From the NCBI GenBank assembly GCA_013361685.1, contig JABFXP010000101.1, forward strand, positions 1 through 42,918: DNA of 42,918 nt, given 5' to 3'. The position numbers and the translations under genes are program-made. Numbering within the stretch: the first letter of the stretch is position 1; every line of letters begins with the position of its first letter. The stretch is from Catenulispora sp. (GTDB lineage Bacteria > Actinomycetota > Actinomycetes > Streptomycetales > Catenulisporaceae). Under the pieces are notes generated by a model. The model ran no database searches. It saw only the letters and a list, made by a program, of their open reading frames with translations, and was not told the origin of the DNA. Shown here piece by piece: positions 23,938-30,701 of the stretch.

Positions 23938-25439
23938 GGATCATCGACGTCGGACCCGGCGACCTGGCGGCCACCGCCATCGGGCTACTGGACGCCGATC
24001 ACCGCCTGGCCCTGGTCGCGGCGCACCACGACCGGCCGCAGACGGCCGGCCGGGACGCGATGCGCGTGGTCTACCTGTTCCTAGGCCCGGGTGACTCACG
24101 CATCGAGCTGCGCCTGCGGCTGGACGGGCACCGCCCGCAGGTGCCGAGCCTGGCCGGGCTGTCGTTCCCGGCCGGGCGGTTCGAGCGCGAGATGCACGAC
24201 CTGTTCGGGATCCGCAGCCTCGGGCACCCGATGCCGCGCCGCCTGGTCCGGCACTACGGCTGGCCCACAGGCTGGCACCCGATGCGCCACGACGCCGGGC
24301 CCGCCCCGGAGTTCGGCGAAACGCTCGGGCTGTATCCGTTCCTGGAGGTGCAAGGGCCCGGCGTCTATGAGATCCCGGTCGGGCCGGTGCACGCCGGACT
24401 CATCGAACCCGGACACTTCCGGTTCTCGGTGGTCGGGGAGACCATCCTGAAGCTGAAGGCCCGCCTGTGGTTCGTCCACAAAGGCATCGAGAAACTCTTC
24501 GAAGGCAACCGGCCCGCGGACAAGCTCACCTTGGCGGAGAAGATCAGCGGTGATACCGCAGTCGGGCACGGCCTGGCCTTTGCCCGCGCCGTCGAGGACG
24601 CCTTGGGCATAAAGGTGCCCGCCGAGGCGCACACGATGCGCGCGATCCTGCTGGAGTTGGAGCGGCTCTACAACCACATCGGCGACATCGGGGCGCTGTG
24701 CAACGACGTCGGCCACGGCATCCTGCACCAGCACGCCGGCCGCGTGCGCGAACAGCTGCTGCGGATCAACGGCGAGGTCACCGGGCACCGGCTGCTGCGC
24801 GGCGGCATCGTCATCGGCGGCGCCCAGGTGATCTCGCTGCCGGATCCGGACCGGCTGTCCGCCCTGGCCGCCGACGTCGCCGAAACCGTCGACCTCGCCC
24901 TCGGACACACGGTGGTGCGCGACCGGTTCACCGGCACCGCCGTGCTCACCCTTGAACAGGCCCGAGACCTCGGGACGCTCGGCTACGTCGCCCGCGCATC
25001 GGGCCTGGATGTCGATGCCCGCCGCGACCATCCCGGCAGTGACCCGACCTCGGCGCCCCCGCTCGTGTTGCGCGAGGGCGGTGACGTCCTGGCACGCTTC
25101 GCTGTCCGGGCCGGGGAGTACCAGCAGTCCACCGAGCACATCAACACCCTCACCGCGCGGCTGCACGGTCCAGGGCGGCACGTCGCTGCCGAGCGCGGCG
25201 ACCCGGGAACCGGCCGCAGCGGGGTCCGGACCGGGGTCGGGATCGCCGAAGGGTGGCGCGGCACGATCGTGCACCGCGTCGAACTCACGCCGGACGGATC
25301 GCTGAGCCGGGTCAAGGTCGTCGACCCGTCGTTCTTCAACTGGCCGGCGCTGCCGGTGGCGCTGCGCGGGGCGATCGTGCCGGACTTCCCCCTGGTCAAC
25401 AAGAGCTTCAACCAGTCCTACGCCGGCAACGACCTGTGA
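23934..25439 (+). CDS. hycE: HyfG/HycE-like fused large subunit lacking NiFe ligands
   Basis: A 501-residue fusion of a NuoC-like domain (about 1-140; FERE-x-HDLFGI…HP pattern) and a NuoD/hydrogenase large-subunit-like domain (about 165-501; GPVHAGLIEPGHFRF, KLTLAEKISGDTAVGHG, LELERLYNHIGDIG). True NiFe large subunits have two CxxC motifs. Here the first is replaced by KISGDTAVGHG and the last by VDPSFFNWPALP; the only Cys is in GALCNDVG. The protein therefore cannot bind a NiFe centre in the known way. This matches the energy-converting hydrogenase-related (Ehr) group. Electron donor and acceptor are unknown. Counterpart of Rv0087. Confidence 0.88.
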   Translation: MRIIDVGPGDLAATAIGLLDADHRLALVAAHHDRPQTAGRDAMRVVYLFLGPGDSRIELRLRLDGHRPQVPSLAGLSFPAGRFEREMHDLFGIRSLGHPMPRRLVRHYGWPTGWHPMRHDAGPAPEFGETLGLYPFLEVQGPGVYEIPVGPVHAGLIEPGHFRFSVVGETILKLKARLWFVHKGIEKLFEGNRPADKLTLAEKISGDTAVGHGLAFARAVEDALGIKVPAEAHTMRAILLELERLYNHIGDIGALCNDVGHGILHQHAGRVREQLLRINGEVTGHRLLRGGIVIGGAQVISLPDPDRLSALAADVAETVDLALGHTVVRDRFTGTAVLTLEQARDLGTLGYVARASGLDVDARRDHPGSDPTSAPPLVLREGGDVLARFAVRAGEYQQSTEHINTLTARLHGPGRHVAAERGDPGTGRSGVRTGVGIAEGWRGTIVHRVELTPDGSLSRVKVVDPSFFNWPALPVALRGAIVPDFPLVNKSFNQSYAGNDL

Positions 25440-25445
25440 GAGGTG

Positions 25446-25814
25446 TCAGCCGAGGTCAGGCTTTGCGGACCACGCTGGACTTGAGTGCATCGCGCCCAAG
25501 CCGTCGATCTTGCAGTCGATGTCGTGGCCGTCCACACCGGCCACCAGGCGGATGTTGCGCACCTTCGTCCCCGCCTTGATCCCGGTGGGATGGCCCTTGA
25601 CCTTGAGCGCCTTGACCACCGTCACGTCGTCGCCGTCGGCCAGGACGTTGCCGACCGAGTCCCGGATCGCCCCGTCGGAAGCCGTGTCGGCCGTGTTCTC
25701 CGCGGAACCCGTCGCGGCCCACTCGTGGCCGCACTCGGGGCAGACCAGCAGGGCACCCATCTCGTAGGTGTAGGCGGATGAGCATTCGGGGCATGGTGGC
25801 AGGGTCTCGTTCAC
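25446..25814 (-). CDS. PhnA/YjdM-like zinc-ribbon protein with an altered C-terminus
   Basis: A 122-codon frame starting GTG 25814. It has an N-terminal zinc ribbon (CPECSSAYTYE…LLVCPECGHEW, residues 8-31) and the PhnA C-terminal barrel (DSVGNVLADGDDVTVVKALKVKG, TKVRNIRLV, DIDCKIDGLGAM). Family members end …GAMKLKSEFVKKA. Here the frame ends GAMHSSPAWSAKPDLG, but the +1 alternative frame at the same place reads LKSSVVRKA and a stop at 25456. Thus one base seems to be missing near 25486. It is convergent with hycE (6-bp gap). Function of the family is unclear; the phosphonate link is historical. Confidence 0.82.
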   Translation of the reverse strand: MNETLPPCPECSSAYTYEMGALLVCPECGHEWAATGSAENTADTASDGAIRDSVGNVLADGDDVTVVKALKVKGHPTGIKAGTKVRNIRLVAGVDGHDIDCKIDGLGAMHSSPAWSAKPDLG

Positions 25815-25841
25815 CTGCGTGATCCTACCTTGGACCACATG

Positions 25842-25867
25842 GCGAATTGATGATTCCTTCAATTCGC
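25842..25867. promoter_or_regulatory. Palindromic operator between phnA-like gene and the second ArsR operon
   Basis: GCGAATTGA (25842-25850) and TCAATTCGC (25859-25867) form a perfect 9-bp-arm dyad with an 8-nt spacer. It resembles ArsR/SmtB sites and parallels the palindrome before the first ArsR operon. It lies 27 bp upstream of the phnA-like start and ~135 bp before the small helical gene, so one regulator might control both directions. Confidence 0.6.
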
Positions 25868-26000
25868 GCGATGATGGTCGGCGCAGACACCGGGTTCGCC
25901 TCCCGACGGCTAGCGATTGAGGGTGCCTGGTACCGGTGCCATGCGGCCGGCCACGCCTGTCGGGGGTGTGGCCGGCGCCCCTGGATGAGTGGAAGTACGC

Positions 26001-26225
26001 GTGAAGGACAGTGAGGACGACGTGAACGTGGCGCAGACCGACGAGTTCGCCGAGGCGCTGCTCGCGCGGGTTGCCGACGCCCGGCTGCGGCTGGCCGAGG
26101 CCGCCGCCACCGCCGACTCCCACGCGGTGGCCGAGGCCTTGGACGAGCTGGAGGACGCCCTGGGCCTGGCCCGGGAGTCCGGTGTCGAGGTACCGCCGAT
26201 CCAGCGCGACGGGACGGAGCAGTGA
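26001..26225 (+). CDS. Small helical protein coupled to ArsR (74 aa), paralogue 2
   Basis: An acidic, Ala/Leu-rich helical protein: DEFAEALLARVADARLRLAE then AAATADSHAVAEALDELEDA and LGLARESGVEV. The same heptad-like layout and end occur in the small gene before the first ArsR gene, so the two are probably paralogues. Its TGA overlaps the ArsR GTG (GTGA). The start is uncertain: GTG 25989, 26001 (after GGAAG) and 26022 (after GAGGAC) are all possible. No Cys, signal or membrane segment. Function unknown; the conserved coupling suggests it works with the regulator. Confidence 0.6.
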   Translation: MKDSEDDVNVAQTDEFAEALLARVADARLRLAEAAATADSHAVAEALDELEDALGLARESGVEVPPIQRDGTEQ

Positions 26226-26581
26226 GAAGCGTGACGGTTCCGCTGTACCAGGCCAAGGCCGAGTTCTTCCGGATGCTCGGACACCCGGTCCGGATCCGGG
26301 TGCTGGAGCTGTTGCAGGACGGGCCGATGCCGGTGCGCGACCTGCTCGCGGCGATCGAGGTCGAGCGCTCCAGCCTGTCGCAGCAGCTGGCTGTGTTGCG
26401 CCGATCCGGCATCGTCACCGCGGTCCGGGAGAGCGACACCGTCGTGTACTCCCTGGCCGGGCCGGACGTCGCCGAGCTGATGCGGGCCGCCCGCCGGATC
26501 CTCACCGAGCTGATCACCGGCCAGCAGGACCTGCTGGCCGAGCTGCGGGAAGCCGATGCGATAGCCGGAACCTCCGCGTGA
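26222..26581 (+). CDS. ArsR-family regulator, Rv0081-like, paralogue 2
   Basis: A 119-residue ArsR-type repressor about three-quarters identical by eye to the one at 17878-18228: both share VPLYQAKAEFFRML, HPVRIRVLELL, PVRDLLA, SSLSQQL, VLRRSGIVTAVRE and AELMRAARRILTELITGQQ. It has no Cys at all, so it cannot use a Cys-based metal site. It is GTGA-coupled both to the small helical gene upstream and to the SulP gene downstream. The recognition helix region (VERSSLSQQLAVLRRSG) differs little from paralogue 1, so the two could cross-bind each other's palindromes. Confidence 0.88.
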   Translation: MRSVTVPLYQAKAEFFRMLGHPVRIRVLELLQDGPMPVRDLLAAIEVERSSLSQQLAVLRRSGIVTAVRESDTVVYSLAGPDVAELMRAARRILTELITGQQDLLAELREADAIAGTSA

Positions 26582-28293
26582 GCACCGCGCTGATCGCCGG
26601 CCGGGTGAAGGACGTCCTGCCGAACGCCGCCACGCTGGGCACGATGCGCCGCTCGCCGCGCCGCGATCTGATCTCCGGGCTCACGGTGGCTGTCGTCGCG
26701 CTGCCGCTGGCGCTCGGGTTCGGCATCACCTCCGGTGCCGGAGCCCAGGCCGGACTGGTCACCGCCGTGGTCGCAGGCGCCCTGGCCGCGGTGTTCGGCG
26801 GCTCCAACCTCCAGGTCACCGGACCCACCGGGGCGATGACCGTGGTGCTGGTCCCGATCGTCCACAGCTACGGCATCGACGGCGTGATGACCGTCGGCCT
26901 GATGGCCGGGATCATCCTCGTGCTGCTGGCCCTGCTGCGCGCCGGCCGGGCCATGTCCTACGTCCCGGTGCCGGTCGTCGAGGGATTCACCCTCGGCATC
27001 GCCGGCGTCATCGGCCTTCAGCAGATCCCCGGCGCCCTCGGGGTGAAGACCCCGTCCGGCGACAACCCGGCCGTCGTCGCCGCCAAAGCCGTCGGCGATT
27101 TCGCCGCACACCCGCACGTCACGCCGATCGCCATCGCGATCGGCGTCGCCGCCGTGATGCTCCTGGGCGCCAGGCTGCGCCCCACCGTGCCGTTCTCGCT
27201 GCTGGCCGTGGTCGCCGCGACCGCGGCGGTGTGGGGTCTGGGTCTGTCGGCGGCGAGCATCGGACACCTGCCTTCGGGCTTGGCGGCTCCGTCGACGTCG
27301 TTCTTCCAAGCCTCGCACCTCGCTTCCCTGCTGCCCTCAGCGCTGGCGGTCGCGGCGCTGGCCGCGCTGGAGTCGCTGATGTCCGCTTCGGCGGCCGACG
27401 CGATGAGCGTGTCCGAGCGGCACGACTCCAACCGGGAGCTGTTCGGCCAGGGCCTGGCCAACATCGCTGCCCCGCTGTTCGGCGGCGTCGCCGCGACCGG
27501 CGCGATCGCCCGCACCGCCGTCAACGTCCGCACCGGCGCCGCGTCCCGGCTGGCCTCGCTCGTCCACGCCGCAGTCCTGGCGGTCATCGTGTTCGCCGCC
27601 GCGCCGTTGGTCGCCCACATCCCGCGTGCCGCCCTGGCCGGGGTGCTGATCGCCACCGCGGTGCGAATGGTCGAGGTCGGCTCCATCAAGGCCCTGGCCA
27701 GGGCCAGCCGCGGCGAGACCGCCATACTCGTCCTGACCGCGACCGTCACACTGGCCTCGACCCTGGTCAACGCCGTAGTCGTCGGCATGGTCGTGGCCGC
27801 CGCCATCGCCGTCACCAAGGTGTCGAAGGCGGCGCGGCTGGAGCAGGTGCCGCTGCACGCCGACCTGCCCCCGGCCGACCACCACGCCGAAGAGCAGGCC
27901 CTGCTCGGCGAGCACATCATCGCCTACCGCATCGACGGACCCCTGCTGTTCGCCGCCGCCCACCGGTTCCTGCTGGAGCTGACCGAAACCGCCGACGTGA
28001 AGGTGGTGATCCTGCGGATGTCGCGGATCAGCGTCATCGACTCCTCCGGCGCCGGGGTGCTGGCCGACGCTATCGACAAGCTGACCCGGCGCGGCGTGCT
28101 GGTCCTGGTCTCCGGCGTCCGCCCGGAGCACAGGCGGCCACTGGACGCGCTCGGGACACTCGACAGGCTGTGCGAGGCCGGGCACGTGTTCACCACCACC
28201 CCCGAGGCCATCGCGTTCGCGCACGCACACCTGTCCGGGACCGGGATCATTCCGGCCCCGCGCACAGGCGAGACGACCGGGGCGCGTGGGTGA
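26578..28293 (+). CDS. SulP-family anion transporter with STAS domain
   Basis: A 571-residue SLC26/SulP transporter. The membrane part (about 25-425) begins RRDLISGLTVAVVALPLALG and contains GGSNLQVTGPTGAMTVVLVP, the family signature, and SLMSASAADAMSVSERHDSN. A cytoplasmic STAS domain (about 445-555) has VVILRMSRISVIDSSGAGVL. Family substrates are sulfate, bicarbonate or dicarboxylates; sequence does not decide. No fused carbonic anhydrase is present. It is in the ArsR paralogue 2 operon (GTGA overlap), next to the Hyc-like complex, so control by the same signal is likely. Bicarbonate uptake alongside an ion-pumping complex is one possible link, as inference only. Confidence 0.88.
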   Translation: MSTALIAGRVKDVLPNAATLGTMRRSPRRDLISGLTVAVVALPLALGFGITSGAGAQAGLVTAVVAGALAAVFGGSNLQVTGPTGAMTVVLVPIVHSYGIDGVMTVGLMAGIILVLLALLRAGRAMSYVPVPVVEGFTLGIAGVIGLQQIPGALGVKTPSGDNPAVVAAKAVGDFAAHPHVTPIAIAIGVAAVMLLGARLRPTVPFSLLAVVAATAAVWGLGLSAASIGHLPSGLAAPSTSFFQASHLASLLPSALAVAALAALESLMSASAADAMSVSERHDSNRELFGQGLANIAAPLFGGVAATGAIARTAVNVRTGAASRLASLVHAAVLAVIVFAAAPLVAHIPRAALAGVLIATAVRMVEVGSIKALARASRGETAILVLTATVTLASTLVNAVVVGMVVAAAIAVTKVSKAARLEQVPLHADLPPADHHAEEQALLGEHIIAYRIDGPLLFAAAHRFLLELTETADVKVVILRMSRISVIDSSGAGVLADAIDKLTRRGVLVLVSGVRPEHRRPLDALGTLDRLCEAGHVFTTTPEAIAFAHAHLSGTGIIPAPRTGETTGARG

Positions 28294-28721
28294 TGACCGA
28301 AGACTTCGCGCAGATCCATCTTGCGCCGCTGCTCCGCGTCGAAGCGATGTACCTGCTCGGCGACACCGGCGTCGGCTTCGTGATCTGCGCGAAGGAGGGG
28401 ATGACGACCCGCCGCCCCGGCATCCACGCGGTCGAGCGCGGCGCGGTCGTCATCCTCGCCCTCATGACCGCCGAACTGGAGAAGCAGCTGGACGACGAGC
28501 TGCCGGTCACTTATCTCGTCGAGGCGGTCGATGAGGCCACCGGTGCCGGCTGGTCCGTCTCGGTTACCGGCCCTGTCGAGATCGTCGTCGATCCCGTGCT
28601 GCGCGCTCACTACCGGCGGACCCTGCCCGGGTTCGAGTCCGACCGAGGCGTCCGGGTCCTGCGGCTGATACCGCGGCTCGTCGACGGCCACCGCTTCCAC
28701 CGCATCTCCGCTGCCCTGTGA
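28293..28721 (+). CDS. Pyridoxamine 5'-phosphate oxidase-like flavin-binding protein
   Basis: A 142-residue PPOX-like split-barrel protein: LLRVEAMYLLGDTGVGFVIC at the N-terminus, ELPVTYLVEAVDEATGAGWS and VSVTGPVEIVVDPVLRAHY in the middle, ending LIPRLVDGHRFHRIS. The 'GWSV-x-VTG' strand is typical of actinobacterial PPOX-like proteins, which bind FMN or F420. ATG 28293 shares a base with the SulP stop (TGATG). In M. tuberculosis, Rv0080, adjacent to Rv0081, is also PPOX-like, so the association with this regulator type recurs. The substrate is unknown. Confidence 0.72.
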   Translation: MTEDFAQIHLAPLLRVEAMYLLGDTGVGFVICAKEGMTTRRPGIHAVERGAVVILALMTAELEKQLDDELPVTYLVEAVDEATGAGWSVSVTGPVEIVVDPVLRAHYRRTLPGFESDRGVRVLRLIPRLVDGHRFHRISAAL

Positions 28722-28746
28722 CACCCGACCCCGCGAGGAGGACCCG

Positions 28747-28914
28747 ATGGGACGAGGCCGAGCCAAAGCCAAACAGACGAAGATCGCCCGCGAGCTGAAG
28801 TACACCGACACCGGAACCGACCTGGCCCGCCTACAGGCCGAACTGAAAGCCGTGCAGACCCCCGAACAGCCCGGAACAGCGCAGGACACCGACGACATCG
28901 ACGGCTCCGCCTGA
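28747..28914 (+). CDS. DUF3073 small conserved actinobacterial protein
   Basis: A 55-residue protein starting MGRGRAKAKQTKIARELKY then TDTGTDLARLQAEL, matching the highly conserved N-terminus of DUF3073 proteins (MGRGRAKAKQTKVARELKY). The C-terminal part is acidic and probably disordered. A GAGGAGG ribosome-binding site lies just before the ATG. Function unknown; the family is nearly restricted to Actinomycetota, which supports the taxonomic call. Confidence 0.9.
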   Translation: MGRGRAKAKQTKIARELKYTDTGTDLARLQAELKAVQTPEQPGTAQDTDDIDGSA

Positions 28915-28953
28915 AACACCCGCCCGACCCCTCGACGAAGGAACCCCGCCGCC

Positions 28954-29391
28954 TTGTCACTGCAATGGCACTACCAATCCCGCCCCGACGTCGGCATCCT
29001 GGCCTTGGCCGGGAAACTCGGGGTCAAGGACGCGCCCATCCTGCACGGCGCGATCGGCTGGACCCTGTACCACGGAACCGGCCCGCTGATCCTCGACCTG
29101 AGCGCCCTGACGGCATGGACCAGCCTCGGCCAGGCCGCGGTCATCGAATCCGCGCTACGCCTGGCCAAGGCCCAGCGCCGACTGGAGATCGCCGCCCTTC
29201 CCACCGGGTACCCGGACCTCGTCACCGACACCGAACATGCCGCCATCCCCGTCCACACCGACGTCCTCAGCGCCCTGACCGCCAACCACGCGACGATCGA
29301 ACCCGCCGGAGAGCTCCGGGAATGGCGCAGCGCCGGCTGGCCCGACTCCGACCCGCGCACCCGACAGCCAGGCTCGGCAAGACGGCCGTGA
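28954..29391 (+). CDS. STAS-domain (anti-sigma factor antagonist-like) protein
   Basis: A 145-residue protein with a STAS-like fold: VGILALAGKLGVKDAPIL (beta strand and helix), TGPLILDLSALTAWTSLGQA, where the 'LDLS-x-L' strand precedes the phosphorylation-site region of SpoIIAA proteins (S in TSLGQA aligns with DSSG), and ESALRLAKAQRRLEIAAL. The C-terminal 30 residues are Pro/Arg-rich. The start is a TTG at 28954 with a weak GAAGGAA site upstream; the true start is uncertain. It may tune a stress sigma factor. It is in the SulP operon, close to DUF3073. Confidence 0.65.
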   Translation: MSLQWHYQSRPDVGILALAGKLGVKDAPILHGAIGWTLYHGTGPLILDLSALTAWTSLGQAAVIESALRLAKAQRRLEIAALPTGYPDLVTDTEHAAIPVHTDVLSALTANHATIEPAGELREWRSAGWPDSDPRTRQPGSARRP

Positions 29392-29456
29392 TGCACAAGC
29401 CGCTCACCATCGCAGAAGCCCAGCCCGCGCCCACCTACCCCAGAACGGACACCACC

Positions 29457-29654
29457 ATGGCAGTCACCCGTAGCGAGATCGCCGACACCATCGCCGACAC
29501 GTCCCTCCCAGCCGACCGCTCCGACCTGCTCGCCGCCGCAACCACCGCCGGCGCACGACCCGAAGTGATCACCCTGTTGGAGACCCTGCCCGCCCGGACC
29601 TTCGGAACCCTGCGCGACCTGTGGCCCTACCTCCGCCACGTCCCCATCGACTGA
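29457..29654 (+). CDS. DUF2795-family protein
   Basis: A 65-residue protein: MAVTRSEIADTIADTSLPAD then RSDLLAAATTAGARPEVITL and LPARTFGTLRDLWPYL. It fits DUF2795, where a first helix is followed by 'FP/ADR-x-x-LL-x-A-x-x-x-x-A' and 'LP-x-R-x-F-x-x-x-x-D/E'. ATG 29457 fits the family length; ATG 29391 would overlap the STAS stop (TGATG) and add 22 residues, mostly Pro/Thr. Function unknown. Last gene of the operon that starts at 26001. Confidence 0.65.
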   Translation: MAVTRSEIADTIADTSLPADRSDLLAAATTAGARPEVITLLETLPARTFGTLRDLWPYLRHVPID

Positions 29655-29739
29655 CAGCGATACCGCCGAAACGCGGCTGTGTGCCTGGTCCCGGTCCCGC
29701 GCCGGCGCTCCTCGCGCCGGGATCCGCCAGACTCCTGCG

Positions 29740-29811
29740 GTGACTGCCTTGGATCAAGCCGCCCGCACAGACCTGCTGCGCCGGGGATTCGCCCTGGAAC
29801 ACGCGACGTTG
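29740..29811 (+). pseudogene. N-terminal remnant of a cation-diffusion transporter
   Basis: GTG 29740 begins TALDQAARTDLLRRGFALE HATL. Actinobacterial cation transporters of the CDF type commonly begin with …R-x-x-LLRRAFRLE-x-x-T-x-x-W before the first membrane helix. After HATL the expected hydrophobic helix is missing and the frame runs into unrelated sequence. About 24 codons remain, so this is a tentative call from a short stretch. Confidence 0.4.
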
Positions 29812-30540
29812 ATCTCAGCTCACGTCGAGCATGGTCAAGAAGGCCTGACGCAGGACGGCACCCCACGCCCGACTGCGTCGAAAGCCGCCATCGGGCAGCC
29901 GATGCACCCCAGTGCCCAGCTGGCTAACCGCAGCTCTCGGGTGCGAGCAAGTGGAGCCATTGCCGATCGTCGCCCCTTGTGCGGGTGGTCGCAGCACGGA
30001 TCAGTCTGACGCTGGCCAGTATCGCGAGCGGGACGGCGAAGGGCGACCAGCGGAGCCAGAGCGCGATGTGTCCCCGCTCCGCGGCGTAAGCGAGCTTTCG
30101 CAGCGGCCACTGCTTGTTCGACCGGTCGATCTCGACCGTAATCAACGGGCCGGTTCGTCCTGGTCGACGCCGGGGGGGGTGGGGGCCTCGATCCGGCTCT
30201 GCCAACCTTGCTCAGAGCCACCTCGACCGTTGCCGACGATTGTGGTCCGCCGACGTGGCAGGCTGAAGTTGAACAGGTTGAGCCTCGACTGTTCGGAATG
30301 TCTTGCCAGCCGCAGGTCGCGGCACTGTGCACTGGCAAGGTCCAAGCGGAAAGGACAACGGCCCACACGCCGCGGCCAAGGCGTACAAGATGGTCGCGCC
30401 CAAGAACTGGGCGGTGCAGCTCAGCAACACCGCTTTGAAAGCCTTGCCTCGGCCCCGCCCGCGGCTCGCGCTGGTACGTGAGCTGAACGGTAAGAAGGGC
30501 GAAATCCTCGCGCCGTTGATGGCGGTGGTCGTGGCACGCC
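29812..30540. other. Gene-poor stretch, probably decayed DNA
   Basis: About 730 bp with no gene I can support. GC is lower and less regular than in the neighbours, with weak third-position bias in every frame. On the minus strand 29924-30150 reads like protein (VEIDRSNKQWPLRKLAYAAE then GHIALWLRWSPFAVPLAILA), including one hydrophobic segment, but has no good start and no family I know. On the plus strand 30345-30530 reads NGPHAAAKAYKMVAPKNWAV and may be another remnant. There is also a G-run at 30174-30180. Confidence 0.4.
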
Positions 30541-30663
30541 GGGGTCGAACTGCTCGGAGTCCAGGCGGATCACGGACGTGACGCCGTACCAGTTGTCCTC
30601 GACCCACTCGTCCCGACCGCCGATTACCGCACCTATGGGTCGCAGGGCAATCCGTTCGGACAT
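30541..30663 (-). pseudogene. N-terminal remnant of a TrmO/TsaA-like methyltransferase
   Basis: From ATG 30663 the frame reads MSERIALRPIGAVIGGRDE then WVEDNWYGVTSVIRLDSEQF. TrmO-family (tRNA N6-threonylcarbamoyladenosine methyltransferase) and related short proteins begin with …LRPIG-x-V-x-x-x-R-x-E-x-x-DD-W-x-x-V-x-x-x-I-x-LD. After DP at about residue 41 similarity stops and the frame runs on 40 residues as low-complexity. Probably a truncated gene. Confidence 0.5.
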
Positions 30664-30701
30664 CAATCCCCCATCCTGAAGCTACTCGAACGCATGCTTG
30701 A

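Noticed and set aside
23934-25439. Calling the complex a formate hydrogenlyase or hydrogenase 4
   Set aside because: The large subunit lacks both CxxC motifs needed for NiFe binding, and no formate dehydrogenase or hydrogenase-maturation genes are in the window.
28621-28650. GGTTCGAGTCC motif resembling a tRNA T-arm
   Set aside because: It lies inside the PPOX-like gene and encodes GFESD in frame; there is no acceptor or anticodon stem around it.
30170-30182. G-run as a possible quadruplex or phase-variable tract
   Set aside because: It is a single run in a decayed region, with no gene start or reading frame that it would switch.
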